From Nanobdellati archaeon (GTDB taxonomy: Archaea > EX4484-52 > JAADEF01), in the NCBI GenBank assembly GCA_015521505.1, contig WAOB01000018.1:1-8450 (forward strand): a stretch of 8,450 nucleotides of DNA, written 5' to 3'. Shown in pieces: positions 1 through 6,770 of the stretch (position 1 is its first letter; every line of letters begins with the position of its first letter). The position numbers and the translations under genes were made by a program. The notes beneath the pieces were generated by a model that searched no databases, was not told the origin of the DNA, and saw only the letters and a list, made by a program, of their open reading frames with translations.

Positions 1-914
1 AGTACAATTTCTCAAATAAATCTCTAAGTTTTGATCTAATATAAGCTTCGAACCTACTTCTCCATACAACGTAATACTTTCTAACTCTATCCAAATCTCC
101 TTCAGACTGTGCTTTGGCAATCCTTTTCCTCCAGTAGAATGCTTCTGCCTTTAATGGTTTTCCGTTGATTAGGAAAGTGGTTCCATCTTCAACGAACACT
201 GCGAAGAAATTATTGACGCCTAAATCGATACCTACTTGTTTATTTCCGTGAGGTGTTAATGGAACTTTTCTCCACTCGTTTCTTACGATTTTTTCTTTGA
301 CGTAGAAAGGTATATGAGCATACCATCTTTTTCTTACACTGTCGTAATGTATCTCGAGACGTCTTTGTTTGCCTTTGATATGGATTCTACCTTTATATTT
401 TAATTTGAGATTAAAATCTTTCAGATAAATGTAACCATTCTTCAATCTCATACCTATCGTTCCTTATAATCAAAAACGGTTCTCTTCTATTTTTCTTCCT
501 ATCCTTTTTATATCCCGGTGGTCTTGGAATTATAAACGATGGTAATTTACCTATCTTCTTAAGCTTAAGGTTCTTGAAAAAAGATTTCCACGCCTCAGTA
601 TTCTTCCTCGAAACTTGCTGAGTATTGACCTTTAAAATTTTCTTGTACTTCTCATAAATCATTCTTTCTGTCGTCGCAAAATCCACACCTACCTTGTTGA
701 AGAATTGCTGCCTTCTGAGATAATTAACTTCGTTCCAACATTTGGCGAAAACATCTCCAAGCTCAAAAAGTTTCTTCTCCGTCCCTTCGTCTATAACTAA
801 TCTTACTCTACATGTTCTCGTTAATGGAGGCGTGGCGAGATGGGCATATACCAAACAATTATCTCGCTTGTTCCTTAATTTTAACCTTCCTCGTGGCTTA
901 TTCAATCCACCCAC
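1..914 (-). pseudogene. tnpB: Frameshifted, edge-truncated TnpB (IS200/IS605 OrfB, RNA-guided nuclease) gene
   Basis: TnpB is the accessory RNA-guided nuclease of IS200/IS605-type transposons. The first part (914 to about 450, minus strand) has the N-terminal pattern of archaeal OrfB: CWNEVNYLRRQQFF, VSRKNTEAWKSFF, then PRPPGYKKDRKK and LIIRNDRY. That frame then runs into a TAA at 411-413. The homologous sequence continues in the next frame from about 448: RLKNGYIYLKDF, then VGIDLGVNNFFAVF, where the Asp encoded at 224-226 matches the first RuvC catalytic Asp, then AFYWRKRIAKAQS, and it stays open to the window edge. One extra base near 449 would explain the break, since removing it gives NDRYRLKNGY. 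No ATG is available; the nearest start is a GTG at 912-914 inside an inverted repeat, and family similarity only begins around residue 31. The C-terminus, the right end and any omega-RNA lie outside. A sequencing indel is possible. Confidence 0.85.
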
Positions 915-927
915 CTCGCCACGCCCC
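827..927 (-). repeat. 18-bp inverted repeat over the 5' end of tnpB
   Basis: Positions 827-844 and 910-927 are inverted copies, with core ggcgtggcgagatggg at 829-844. They are separated by 65 bases. In minus-strand RNA they pair over 18 positions with no mismatch, two of the pairs being G-U. The GTG that is the only upstream start for the tnpB frame lies in one arm, so the first 25 to 30 codons of that frame are probably transposon-end sequence rather than protein. It could be a subterminal hairpin of the element or the remnant of a second small insertion. Confidence 0.7.
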
Positions 928-965
928 TATATAAATACAATAAAGTGTTCGATATTTAAATTTTA

Positions 966-985
966 CCCCGCCTTAAAAGGCGAGG
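966..985 (-). repeat. GC-rich hairpin upstream of tnpB, probable IS200/IS605-type element end
   Basis: Arms ccccgcctt (966-974) and aaggcgagg (977-985) can form up to 9 bp including one G-T pair; realistically 7 bp around a 6-base loop. GC-rich hairpins of this look are typical of the ends of archaeal IS200/IS605 elements, where single-strand structure marks the transposon end. It lies between tnpB and the 3' end of the aminotransferase gene, so it could also act as an RNA structure for the aminotransferase transcript. No long T-tract follows on either strand, so I do not call a terminator. Confidence 0.5.
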
Positions 986-1020
986 CTTGCCTTATCTTTT
1001 GTCATATAATTGATCATAGT

Positions 1021-2154
1021 TCAGATGTATTCCAAAAATTTTTCAATACTCTTACCTAACCTTATGTTAAATCCTCTTCTTTTTAATGTTAGTTCTATTG
1101 CTGAAAGAACAGCTATAACATCGTTTGGAGTAACGTTACCCATATGACCAATTCTGAAAATTTTTCCTTTTAACTTTGATTGACCACCTGCTAAAAGGAT
1201 TTTGAATTCGTTCTTTATTTCGTATCGAAAGTCATCTCCTAATCCTTTGGGATATTTTACAGAAGTTACAGTTCTTGAAGCAATATCATCATCTTTAACA
1301 AATAATTCCAATCCAATTTCTTCAATAGCTCTTCTTAAAGCTCTTGATATTTTAACATGCCTCTTTATCCTATTTTCCAAACCCTCTTTTCTAATCAGCT
1401 CTATAGATTTTCTCAAAGCAAATATGAGGTTTATTGATGGAGTAAATGGTGTCGTATTCTTTTCCATGGATTTAAGATATTTCTTTAAGTTTAAGTAATA
1501 GCATCTAGTTGTGTTTTCTTCAATTCTTTCCTTTGCTTTTTCACTAATTGCTACAAAAGATAATCCTGGTGGTAACGATAAACATTTCTGAGAACCAGAG
1601 ATACAGAGGTCAACGTTCCACTTATCGGTTTCTACATAATCTCCTCCTAAAGAAGAAATACAATCCAAAATATATATCATGTTGTACTTTTTTGCAAGTT
1701 TTCCAACGAATTCCGCATCATGTCTAACACCGGTTGATGTTTCATTGTGAACCATTGTAATTATTTCCGCATCTGAATTTGCTACAAAATTCTCAAGTTC
1801 ATCCTTATCAAACGTCTTACCCCATTCTATTTCAAACCTTTTAACTCTTGCACCATATGCTTCTGCAATTTCAGCAAATCTTTCACCAAATTTTCCTCCG
1901 GTTATACATATGACTTCATCCCCAGGTTTTAAAACACTAGCAATAGCAGCATCCATTCCAGAAGTACCAGATCCTGAAAGAATAACCACCGGATTTTTTG
2001 TTCTGAATATATATTTTAAACCATCAAAACATTCTTTCAATATTTTACTGAAATCTTCTGTTCTATGACCAATCGGATGTTTAGATAATGCTCTTAAAAC
2101 TTCTTCATTAACTTCAGTTGGCCCAGGTATGAAAAGTTTTTCTCTTGTTTGCAT
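1021..2154 (-). CDS. Class V PLP-dependent aminotransferase (alanine-glyoxylate / serine-pyruvate aminotransferase-like)
   Basis: This 377-residue protein has the usual length and motifs of the AGXT/serine-pyruvate aminotransferase family of fold-type I PLP enzymes: the N-terminal FIPGPTEVNEEVL (8-20) and PIGHRTEDF, the glycine-rich cofactor loop SGSGTSGMDAA (60-70), Asp164 in ILDCISSLGG for the pyridine nitrogen, Lys190 in SGSQKCLSLPPG as the likely Schiff-base lysine, and Arg334 in FRIGHMG for the substrate carboxylate. It should transfer an amino group between a small amino acid and a 2-oxo acid in the cytoplasm. Methanogen relatives of this family serve as broad-specificity aspartate or phosphoserine aminotransferases, so alanine, serine, aspartate and phosphoserine are all possible substrates; the sequence does not decide. 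It starts at an ATG at 2152-2154, reads away from the redox operon, and shows no clear Shine-Dalgarno sequence. Confidence 0.9.
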   Translation of the reverse strand: MQTREKLFIPGPTEVNEEVLRALSKHPIGHRTEDFSKILKECFDGLKYIFRTKNPVVILSGSGTSGMDAAIASVLKPGDEVICITGGKFGERFAEIAEAYGARVKRFEIEWGKTFDKDELENFVANSDAEIITMVHNETSTGVRHDAEFVGKLAKKYNMIYILDCISSLGGDYVETDKWNVDLCISGSQKCLSLPPGLSFVAISEKAKERIEENTTRCYYLNLKKYLKSMEKNTTPFTPSINLIFALRKSIELIRKEGLENRIKRHVKISRALRRAIEEIGLELFVKDDDIASRTVTSVKYPKGLGDDFRYEIKNEFKILLAGGQSKLKGKIFRIGHMGNVTPNDVIAVLSAIELTLKRRGFNIRLGKSIEKFLEYI

Positions 2155-2155
2155 A

Positions 2156-2165
2156 TTTATATAAA
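2156..2165 (+). promoter_or_regulatory. Candidate TATA box (box A) for the frhB-like/hdrA operon
   Basis: The sequence tttatataaa is a near-ideal archaeal box A. A start about 25 bases downstream (near 2186) would leave a leader of roughly 44 bases carrying the Shine-Dalgarno sequence at 2221. It lies one base past the start codon of the divergent aminotransferase gene, so the two genes share a 75-bp control region. The motif is nearly palindromic, but it sits too close to the aminotransferase start to serve as that gene's TATA box. Confidence 0.45.
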
Positions 2166-2220
2166 ATAAATTGAAATTTTTTAGTTAATTTTTCATAAAA
2201 GATAATGATATTTTTACAAA

Positions 2221-2227
2221 GGTGATG
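2221..2227 (+). promoter_or_regulatory. Shine-Dalgarno sequence of the FrhB-like gene
   Basis: ggtgatg ends two bases before the ATG at 2230 and matches the 3' end of archaeal 16S rRNA (GGAGGTGAT consensus). It supports 2230 as the start. Confidence 0.7.
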
Positions 2228-2229
2228 AG

Positions 2230-3381
2230 ATGGATGTGCACCTAGAAACATTTGTACCTTTGATAAAAAAGAGCAAAGGATTTGATGAGCTTAAAAGAGA
2301 AGTAATAGATCAAGATTTATGTTCAGGATGTGGAAACTGTTCAGCATTTTGCCAGCATATAGATCTCGATGAAAATTCGATCCCGTATCTCGTTGGAGAA
2401 TGTACTTTAAAGAACGGTTCCATAAAATGTAGTATTGAAGGAACATGCTACGATTCATGTCCAATGGTTGAATACAATTTCAAAGAATTAGAAAAGAAGA
2501 TATTTGGTAAAGTTGGTGAGGATTGGATTGGAAACTATATAAAAATAGTTGCTGCAAAAGCTAAGGATGAAAGAATATTGGAAAGATGTCAAGATGGTGG
2601 CGTTGCGACTGCTCTTCTAATAGCCGCATTGGAACAAAATCTCGTTAATGCTGCAACAGTTGTTACAGGATGGGATTTATGGAAAAATACCGTCAAAGTA
2701 ACTAGTGACATAAATGAAATAATAAAAGCCGCAGGTACAAAGTATTTAAGATCTTCAACACCAAACGCTTTTGGAAGAAATCTAAAGTATTATAAAAGAA
2801 TAGCAATAATAGGAACAGGATGTCAAATTTCAGGTATAAGGAAGTTCATGGAAGAATCTAGTATGAGAATATTACTCGAAAAAACTAAAGAATCCGATGT
2901 TCCTGTCGACTTATATCTAATAGGTTTATTCTGTTATGAGAATTTCCCAAAAAAAAGTTTTGAAGAAAGAATTAAAGAAAGATATGATATAACGTTAAGC
3001 GATATCAAAAAAATGGATATAAAAAGAGGTTTTGTATATATTTGGACTAAAAGTGGTAAGGAAATAAAAGAAAAAGTTGCAAAAGCTTTTGGAAAAATTG
3101 CTCCAAGTTCATGCAAGTTGTGTAAAGATTTTACCGCAAGATTATCCGATATATCATTAGGATCCGTTGGTTCAAAGAAAGGATATACAACTGTTATAAT
3201 TAGAACGAAGAAAGGATTATCTCTATTTGAAAAAGCTTTAGAAAACGGATATCTAGAGGTTAACGAAGAAATTAATAGTGAGGAAATTCTTAAAACTGCT
3301 CAAAGTAAATTGAAATACAACAAAAAGGAACGTGAAAGAAGAAGGAGTTTAGGATTAAGAATTGTAACAAATTGGGACTGA
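2230..3381 (+). CDS. FrhB-like coenzyme F420 hydrogenase/dehydrogenase beta-subunit family iron-sulfur flavoprotein
   Basis: Members of the FrhB/FdhB/FpoF family bind FAD and iron-sulfur clusters and move hydride between coenzyme F420 and a partner's cluster chain. This 383-residue protein has an N-terminal ferredoxin-type motif C31-C34-C37-C41, a second cysteine set C58-C67-C73-C77 ending in GTCYDSCP, the family motif QDGGVATALLIAAL (121-134), IIGTGCQISGIR (193-204), IGLFCYENF (231-239) and the late SSCKLCKDFTARLSDISLG (293-311). No membrane segment or signal peptide is visible, so it is cytoplasmic. The second cysteine set is spaced unlike a simple CxxCxxC ferredoxin motif. The hdrA-mvhD fusion begins 10 bases after the stop codon, so the two are surely co-transcribed and this subunit is probably the F420-facing port of that complex. 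Assignment to the family is firm; that F420, rather than NAD(P)H or another carrier, is the substrate is inference. Confidence 0.9.
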   Translation: MDVHLETFVPLIKKSKGFDELKREVIDQDLCSGCGNCSAFCQHIDLDENSIPYLVGECTLKNGSIKCSIEGTCYDSCPMVEYNFKELEKKIFGKVGEDWIGNYIKIVAAKAKDERILERCQDGGVATALLIAALEQNLVNAATVVTGWDLWKNTVKVTSDINEIIKAAGTKYLRSSTPNAFGRNLKYYKRIAIIGTGCQISGIRKFMEESSMRILLEKTKESDVPVDLYLIGLFCYENFPKKSFEERIKERYDITLSDIKKMDIKRGFVYIWTKSGKEIKEKVAKAFGKIAPSSCKLCKDFTARLSDISLGSVGSKKGYTTVIIRTKKGLSLFEKALENGYLEVNEEINSEEILKTAQSKLKYNKKERERRRSLGLRIVTNWD

Positions 3382-3391
3382 GTTGATTCTT

Positions 3392-5794
3392 ATGACTAAA
3401 GAAAAAGAAGATATTAGAATTGGTGTTTTTGTCTGTAGTTGCGGTTTAAATATAGGTGGTGTTGTAAACGTTAAAGAAGTTGCGGAATATGCGAAAAAAT
3501 TGCCAAACGTTGTTTTTAGCTGCGTAAACAAATACACTTGTTCCGATGCAGGTCAGCAGGAAATTAAAGAAGCAATTAAAAAATATAACTTAAACAGAAT
3601 CGTCGTAGCTTCATGTTCTCCAAGATTACATGAAACAACGTTTAGAAAAGCAATACAGGAAGCAGGATTGAATCCTTATCTTCTTGAAATGGCTAATATA
3701 AGAGAACATTGCTCTTGGGTTCACATGTATGATCCAAAAGCAGCAACGGAAAAAGCTAAAGATGCCGTAAGAATAGCTGTCGCAAAAGCTAGATTGCTTG
3801 AACCTTTAGGTTTTATTAAAGTTCCTGTTGAAAAGAAAGTTCTAATAATAGGAGGTGGAATTTCAGGTATTAGAGCTGCACTTGACTTGGCAGATATGGG
3901 ATTCAAAGTTTATCTTGTAGAGAAACTTCCCAGCATAGGTGGAGTAATGGCACAACTCGATAAGACGTTTCCAACTCTAGATTGTTCAATCTGTATAGAA
4001 GGGCCATTGATGTCAGATGTTGCTAAACATCCAAATATAGAACTAATAACTTATGCAGAAGTTGAGGAAGTCGAAGGTTATGTTGGAAATTTTAAGGTAA
4101 AGATTAGAAAGAAAGCACGATACGTTGATGAATCTAAATGTAACGGTTGTGGTCTTTGTAGTGAAGTATGTCCTGTTAAAATTCCAAACGAATGGGATCT
4201 TGGATTAGGAATAAGACCTGCAATCTATAAACCGTTTCCACAAGCAGTTCCAAATGTTGTTACCTTAGATAAAGAGAGATGTATCGAATGTGGATTCTGT
4301 GAAATTGTTTGTGAAAAGGATGCGATAGTTAAGAATGATGAGGATAAGATAATAGAAGTTAAGGTTGGAGCAATAATAGTAGCTACCGGTTACGATATAT
4401 ATGATCCGAAAAAGAACAACGATTTTCATTACAACGATTATAAAAACGTTATAACAGCTTTAGAACTTGAAAGGTTGTTTAATGCTTCTGGACCAACACA
4501 GGGACATGTTGTTAGACCAAGCGATGGTAAGGAACCTAAGAGAGTTGCATTCATATTATGTGTTGGTACTAGAGATCGAGGAGAATCTAGCTATTGTTCT
4601 GGTGGTGTATGTTGTACTTATTCTTTAAAACTAGCAACAATGCTAAAAGAAAAAGATCCAAAGAAAGATGTTGCTATATTTTACATGGATATTAGAAGCA
4701 TTGGAAAAGGTTTTGAAGAACTATATACACGTGCAAGAAAATTAGGAGTAAGATTTATTAGAGGAAGACCTGCTGAAATTTATGAAAACGGTGACAAATC
4801 GTTAAGGTTAGTATATGAAAATACATTGGAAGGAACGGTTAACGAGGAAGATTTTGATCTCGTTGTATTATCAACAGGTATGGTACCTAAAAACGATGCT
4901 GATAAGATTGCGAAGATGTTAAAACTATCCAAGACACCGGATGGATTTTTCATGGAAAAGCATCCTAAATTAGCGCCAGTCGATACAGCTACCGATGGTA
5001 TATTTTTAGCTGGAGCATGTCAAGGACCAAAAGACATTCCAAGCTCTATTGCACAAGCTAGAGCTGCGGCGATGGCAGCTTCGAAGCTTTTAATGGCTGG
5101 TGAAATTGTATTAGGAGGAGATATTGCTGAACATATATATGAAAAATGTATAGGATGTGGAATATGTAGTCGTGTCTGCCCATTTGGTGCATGGAAAATA
5201 GTAGAAGTTACGGAAAACGGTAAGAAGAAAAGAAAAGCTAAACTAACACCAGCATTATGTAAAGGTTGTGGAACGTGTGCAGCTGAATGTCCAGTTGGTG
5301 CTATAAAGATGAATCATTTTACCGATGAGCAAATATATTCTCAAATCGACGCTGCTTTACAGGAAAAACCTGAAGAAAAGATCCTCGCATTTCTATGTAA
5401 CTGGTGTAGCTATGCCGGTGCTGATACAGCTGGTGTTTCTAGATTACAATATCCTGCAAATGTAAGAGTTATAAGAGTTATGTGCACAGGTAGGGTATCG
5501 CATAAATTTGTACAATACGCATTTCAAAAGGGTGCTGGCATGGTTCTAGTAGCAGGATGTCATATTGGAGATTGTCATTATATATCTGGAAACGTTCATA
5601 TGAAGAAAAGAGAACCCAAAATCAGAAGGTGGATGGAACAGAATGGTATTGATAAAGAGAGATTTAGACTAGAATGGATCTCTGCTGCTGAAGGTGTAAA
5701 ATTCCAAAGAGTTATTAGTGAAATGGCAAAAAAACTTGAAGAACTTAAAAAGAAAGGAAAGATTGCTATAAGTTTTTCTCTTACTAAAAAATAG
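3392..5794 (+). CDS. hdrA: HdrA-MvhD fusion (HdrA2-type, electron-bifurcating flavoprotein subunit of heterodisulfide reductase)
   Basis: HdrA carries the bifurcating FAD of heterodisulfide reductase complexes and splits electron pairs between ferredoxin and a high-potential acceptor. Numbering from the upstream TTG at 3383 (subtract 3 for the ATG start), domains in order are: N-terminal HdrA domain with VCSCG (17-21), C47 and C53; the FAD site GGGISG (157-162) and LVEKLPSIGG; TLDCSIC (198-204); two 4Fe-4S motifs at C253-C263 and C300-C310; the thioredoxin-reductase-like part with CVGTRD (393) and YCSGGVCC (404-411); the FAD-contacting LAGACQGPKDIP (542-552); two more 4Fe-4S motifs at C589-C599 and C626-C636; and, from about 665, an MvhD domain with CNWC (672-675), C701 and GCHIGDCHY (725-733) that should hold a [2Fe-2S] cluster. 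Such HdrA-MvhD fusions occur in Methanosarcina HdrA2. I prefer the ATG at 3392 over the TTG at 3383. No HdrB or HdrC is in view. Confidence 0.95.
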   Translation: MTKEKEDIRIGVFVCSCGLNIGGVVNVKEVAEYAKKLPNVVFSCVNKYTCSDAGQQEIKEAIKKYNLNRIVVASCSPRLHETTFRKAIQEAGLNPYLLEMANIREHCSWVHMYDPKAATEKAKDAVRIAVAKARLLEPLGFIKVPVEKKVLIIGGGISGIRAALDLADMGFKVYLVEKLPSIGGVMAQLDKTFPTLDCSICIEGPLMSDVAKHPNIELITYAEVEEVEGYVGNFKVKIRKKARYVDESKCNGCGLCSEVCPVKIPNEWDLGLGIRPAIYKPFPQAVPNVVTLDKERCIECGFCEIVCEKDAIVKNDEDKIIEVKVGAIIVATGYDIYDPKKNNDFHYNDYKNVITALELERLFNASGPTQGHVVRPSDGKEPKRVAFILCVGTRDRGESSYCSGGVCCTYSLKLATMLKEKDPKKDVAIFYMDIRSIGKGFEELYTRARKLGVRFIRGRPAEIYENGDKSLRLVYENTLEGTVNEEDFDLVVLSTGMVPKNDADKIAKMLKLSKTPDGFFMEKHPKLAPVDTATDGIFLAGACQGPKDIPSSIAQARAAAMAASKLLMAGEIVLGGDIAEHIYEKCIGCGICSRVCPFGAWKIVEVTENGKKKRKAKLTPALCKGCGTCAAECPVGAIKMNHFTDEQIYSQIDAALQEKPEEKILAFLCNWCSYAGADTAGVSRLQYPANVRVIRVMCTGRVSHKFVQYAFQKGAGMVLVAGCHIGDCHYISGNVHMKKREPKIRRWMEQNGIDKERFRLEWISAAEGVKFQRVISEMAKKLEELKKKGKIAISFSLTKK

Positions 5795-5812
5795 TTTTAC
5801 TTTATTTGAATA

Positions 5813-5869
5813 TAAATCAGTTTAACTGTCGCTCATCATTACTCAGCTCTTCCTATCTTCATCATCCAT
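5813..5869 (-). ncRNA. C/D box sRNA (2'-O-methylation guide)
   Basis: Read on the minus strand, all four boxes are perfect: C box ATGATGA at 5865-5859, D' box CTGA at 5846-5843, C' box ATGATGA at 5839-5833 and D box CTGA at 5820-5817. Both guides are exactly 12 nt (agataggaagag before D', gcgacagttaaa before D) and the D'-C' spacer is 3 nt, which is the classic archaeal geometry for assembly with L7Ae, Nop5 and fibrillarin. By the fifth-base rule the D' guide would methylate the fifth base (U) of CUCUUCCUAUCU and the D guide the fifth base (A) of UUUAACUGUCGC. I could not place either target from memory. The 5' end starts directly after the stop codon of the DUF131 gene, so it is probably processed from the eL15-DUF131 transcript, and it is antisense to the 3' trailer of hdrA. 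Ends are approximate; there is little terminal stem. Confidence 0.9.
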
Positions 5870-6136
5870 TTATATTTTTATAATTTTACCTAAATATAAG
5901 AAGATAAATAGAGCAACTATTAGTAATATTATTGCCAATATTATGACGAATTTTACACTTTCAACATCTGTACCAAATATTATAGGTATAGGCCCTATTA
6001 AAACGACGCCTCCACCTTTAACTTCTGTCTTCTTTTCTTTTGTAGCCTTAAATATCTCATATATAAAATATATAAAAAGCAATACAAATCCAATGATTAT
6101 AAAAATTATACCAAAAAGTAAGAGGTTTTCTTTCAT
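5870..6136 (-). CDS. DUF131 (TIGR00304-type) small membrane protein
   Basis: This 88-residue protein has two predicted membrane helices (about 5-27 and 62-84) joined by a loop with a charged stretch [11 protein letters not shown] and the glycine/proline-rich motif [17 protein letters not shown] (41-57). That motif and size match the archaeal DUF131 family, whose function is unknown. Its ATG at 6136-6134 overlaps the eL15 stop codon as ATGA, so its translation is likely coupled to eL15. A C/D box sRNA follows its own stop codon at once. A role cannot be assigned; the overlap with a ribosomal protein gene suggests only shared expression. Confidence 0.85.
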   Translation of the reverse strand: MKENLLLFGIIFIIIGFVLLFIYFIYEIFKATKEKKTEVKGGGVVLIGPIPIIFGTDVESVKFVIILAIILLIVALFIFLYLGKIIKI

Positions 6137-6714
6137 TTTCCTTTTCTATCGTTTGATCTTATACTTGGTCGTATCTTCTCTGCTCCTATACCCTTATTTC
6201 TTAAACCTCTGGATTTTTTGCCTGCGGATGTTAGGCCTCTAAATACTCTTCTTTTATGTTTTCTGCTACATATCCATGATAAATCTTTATCGTTTTTAAT
6301 TGCTGGATGATGTGGATCAACGAGTATAACCTCATAATATTCGTATTGTCCATCTTCACCAACCCAGTATGAATTTAACACCTCCATGTTTGGATACTTT
6401 CTTGCAGCTTTTTCTTCTGCAATCCATCTTAAACTCTTTTTACACGTTAAGCTATGAACACGCATTCTTTTAGGTTTTCTTCCTTTTCTTGGTCTTGTAA
6501 CATGCATTGCTCCTTTTCCAACACGAACACGAACAACAATAATTCCGGGTTTTGCTTTATAACCCAAAGCTCTTGCTCGATCTAATCTTGTAGGTTTTGG
6601 TATTCTTTTAACAACTGGATCCTCTCTCCATTGTTCAATTCTTTTTTTTAACAAATCACCTAAGTAATCATATGGTCTTTTCCAAAGTGCTGAAATATAC
6701 TTGTACATTCCCAT
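6133..6714 (-). CDS. rpl15e: Large ribosomal subunit protein eL15 (L15e)
   Basis: This 193-residue, strongly basic protein matches the archaeal/eukaryotic eL15 family in full: [14 protein letters not shown] at the start, [20 protein letters not shown] (47-66), [13 protein letters not shown] (71-83), [20 protein letters not shown] (114-133), HHPAIKND and the terminal [20 protein letters not shown] (156-175). It is a core 23S rRNA-binding protein absent from bacteria. The ATG at 6714-6712 is preceded 7 nt upstream by AAGGTG (6727-6722). A second in-frame ATG at 6708-6706 is less well spaced. It is divergent from uL16 and overlaps the DUF131 gene by 4 bp. Confidence 0.97.
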   Translation of the reverse strand: MGMYKYISALWKRPYDYLGDLLKKRIEQWREDPVVKRIPKPTRLDRARALGYKAKPGIIVVRVRVGKGAMHVTRPRKGRKPKRMRVHSLTCKKSLRWIAEEKAARKYPNMEVLNSYWVGEDGQYEYYEVILVDPHHPAIKNDKDLSWICSRKHKRRVFRGLTSAGKKSRGLRNKGIGAEKIRPSIRSNDRKGK

Positions 6715-6770
6715 TTGTTAACACCTTAAATAATAATTAAATTTTAAACATTATCAATTTAATATTTCTT
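6715..6770. promoter_or_regulatory. Divergent promoter region between eL15 and uL16
   Basis: This 56-bp, almost purely AT spacer drives both ribosomal protein genes. For uL16 (plus), the AT box attttaaa at 6741-6748 lies about 23-30 bases before the ATG and no Shine-Dalgarno sequence is present, which fits a leaderless mRNA. For eL15 (minus), the same element read backwards lies upstream of a short leader containing AAGGTG at 6727-6722. The two promoters therefore appear to share or overlap one TATA-like element. The assignment rests on spacing and composition only. Confidence 0.4.

Noticed and set aside
742..1059. Plus-strand open frame of 105 codons
   Set aside because: It lies opposite the tnpB 5' end, the hairpins and the aminotransferase 3' end; the protein has no family look and the reverse strand explains the region.
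1202..1498. Plus-strand open frame inside the aminotransferase gene
   Set aside because: Antisense shadow of a clear conserved gene.
3383..3391. TTG at 3383 as start of hdrA
   Set aside because: An ATG three codons later fits the usual HdrA N-terminus equally well, and nothing favours the TTG.
5847..5858. Possible sequencing-adapter trace: ctcttcctatct differs at one base from a common adapter core
   Set aside because: The flanking sequence does not match an adapter, and the segment sits exactly between a perfect C box and D' box as a 12-nt guide, so the similarity is best taken as chance.
5943..6242. Plus-strand open frame of 99 codons opposite DUF131 and eL15
   Set aside because: Shadow of two recognisable genes that overlap as ATGA.
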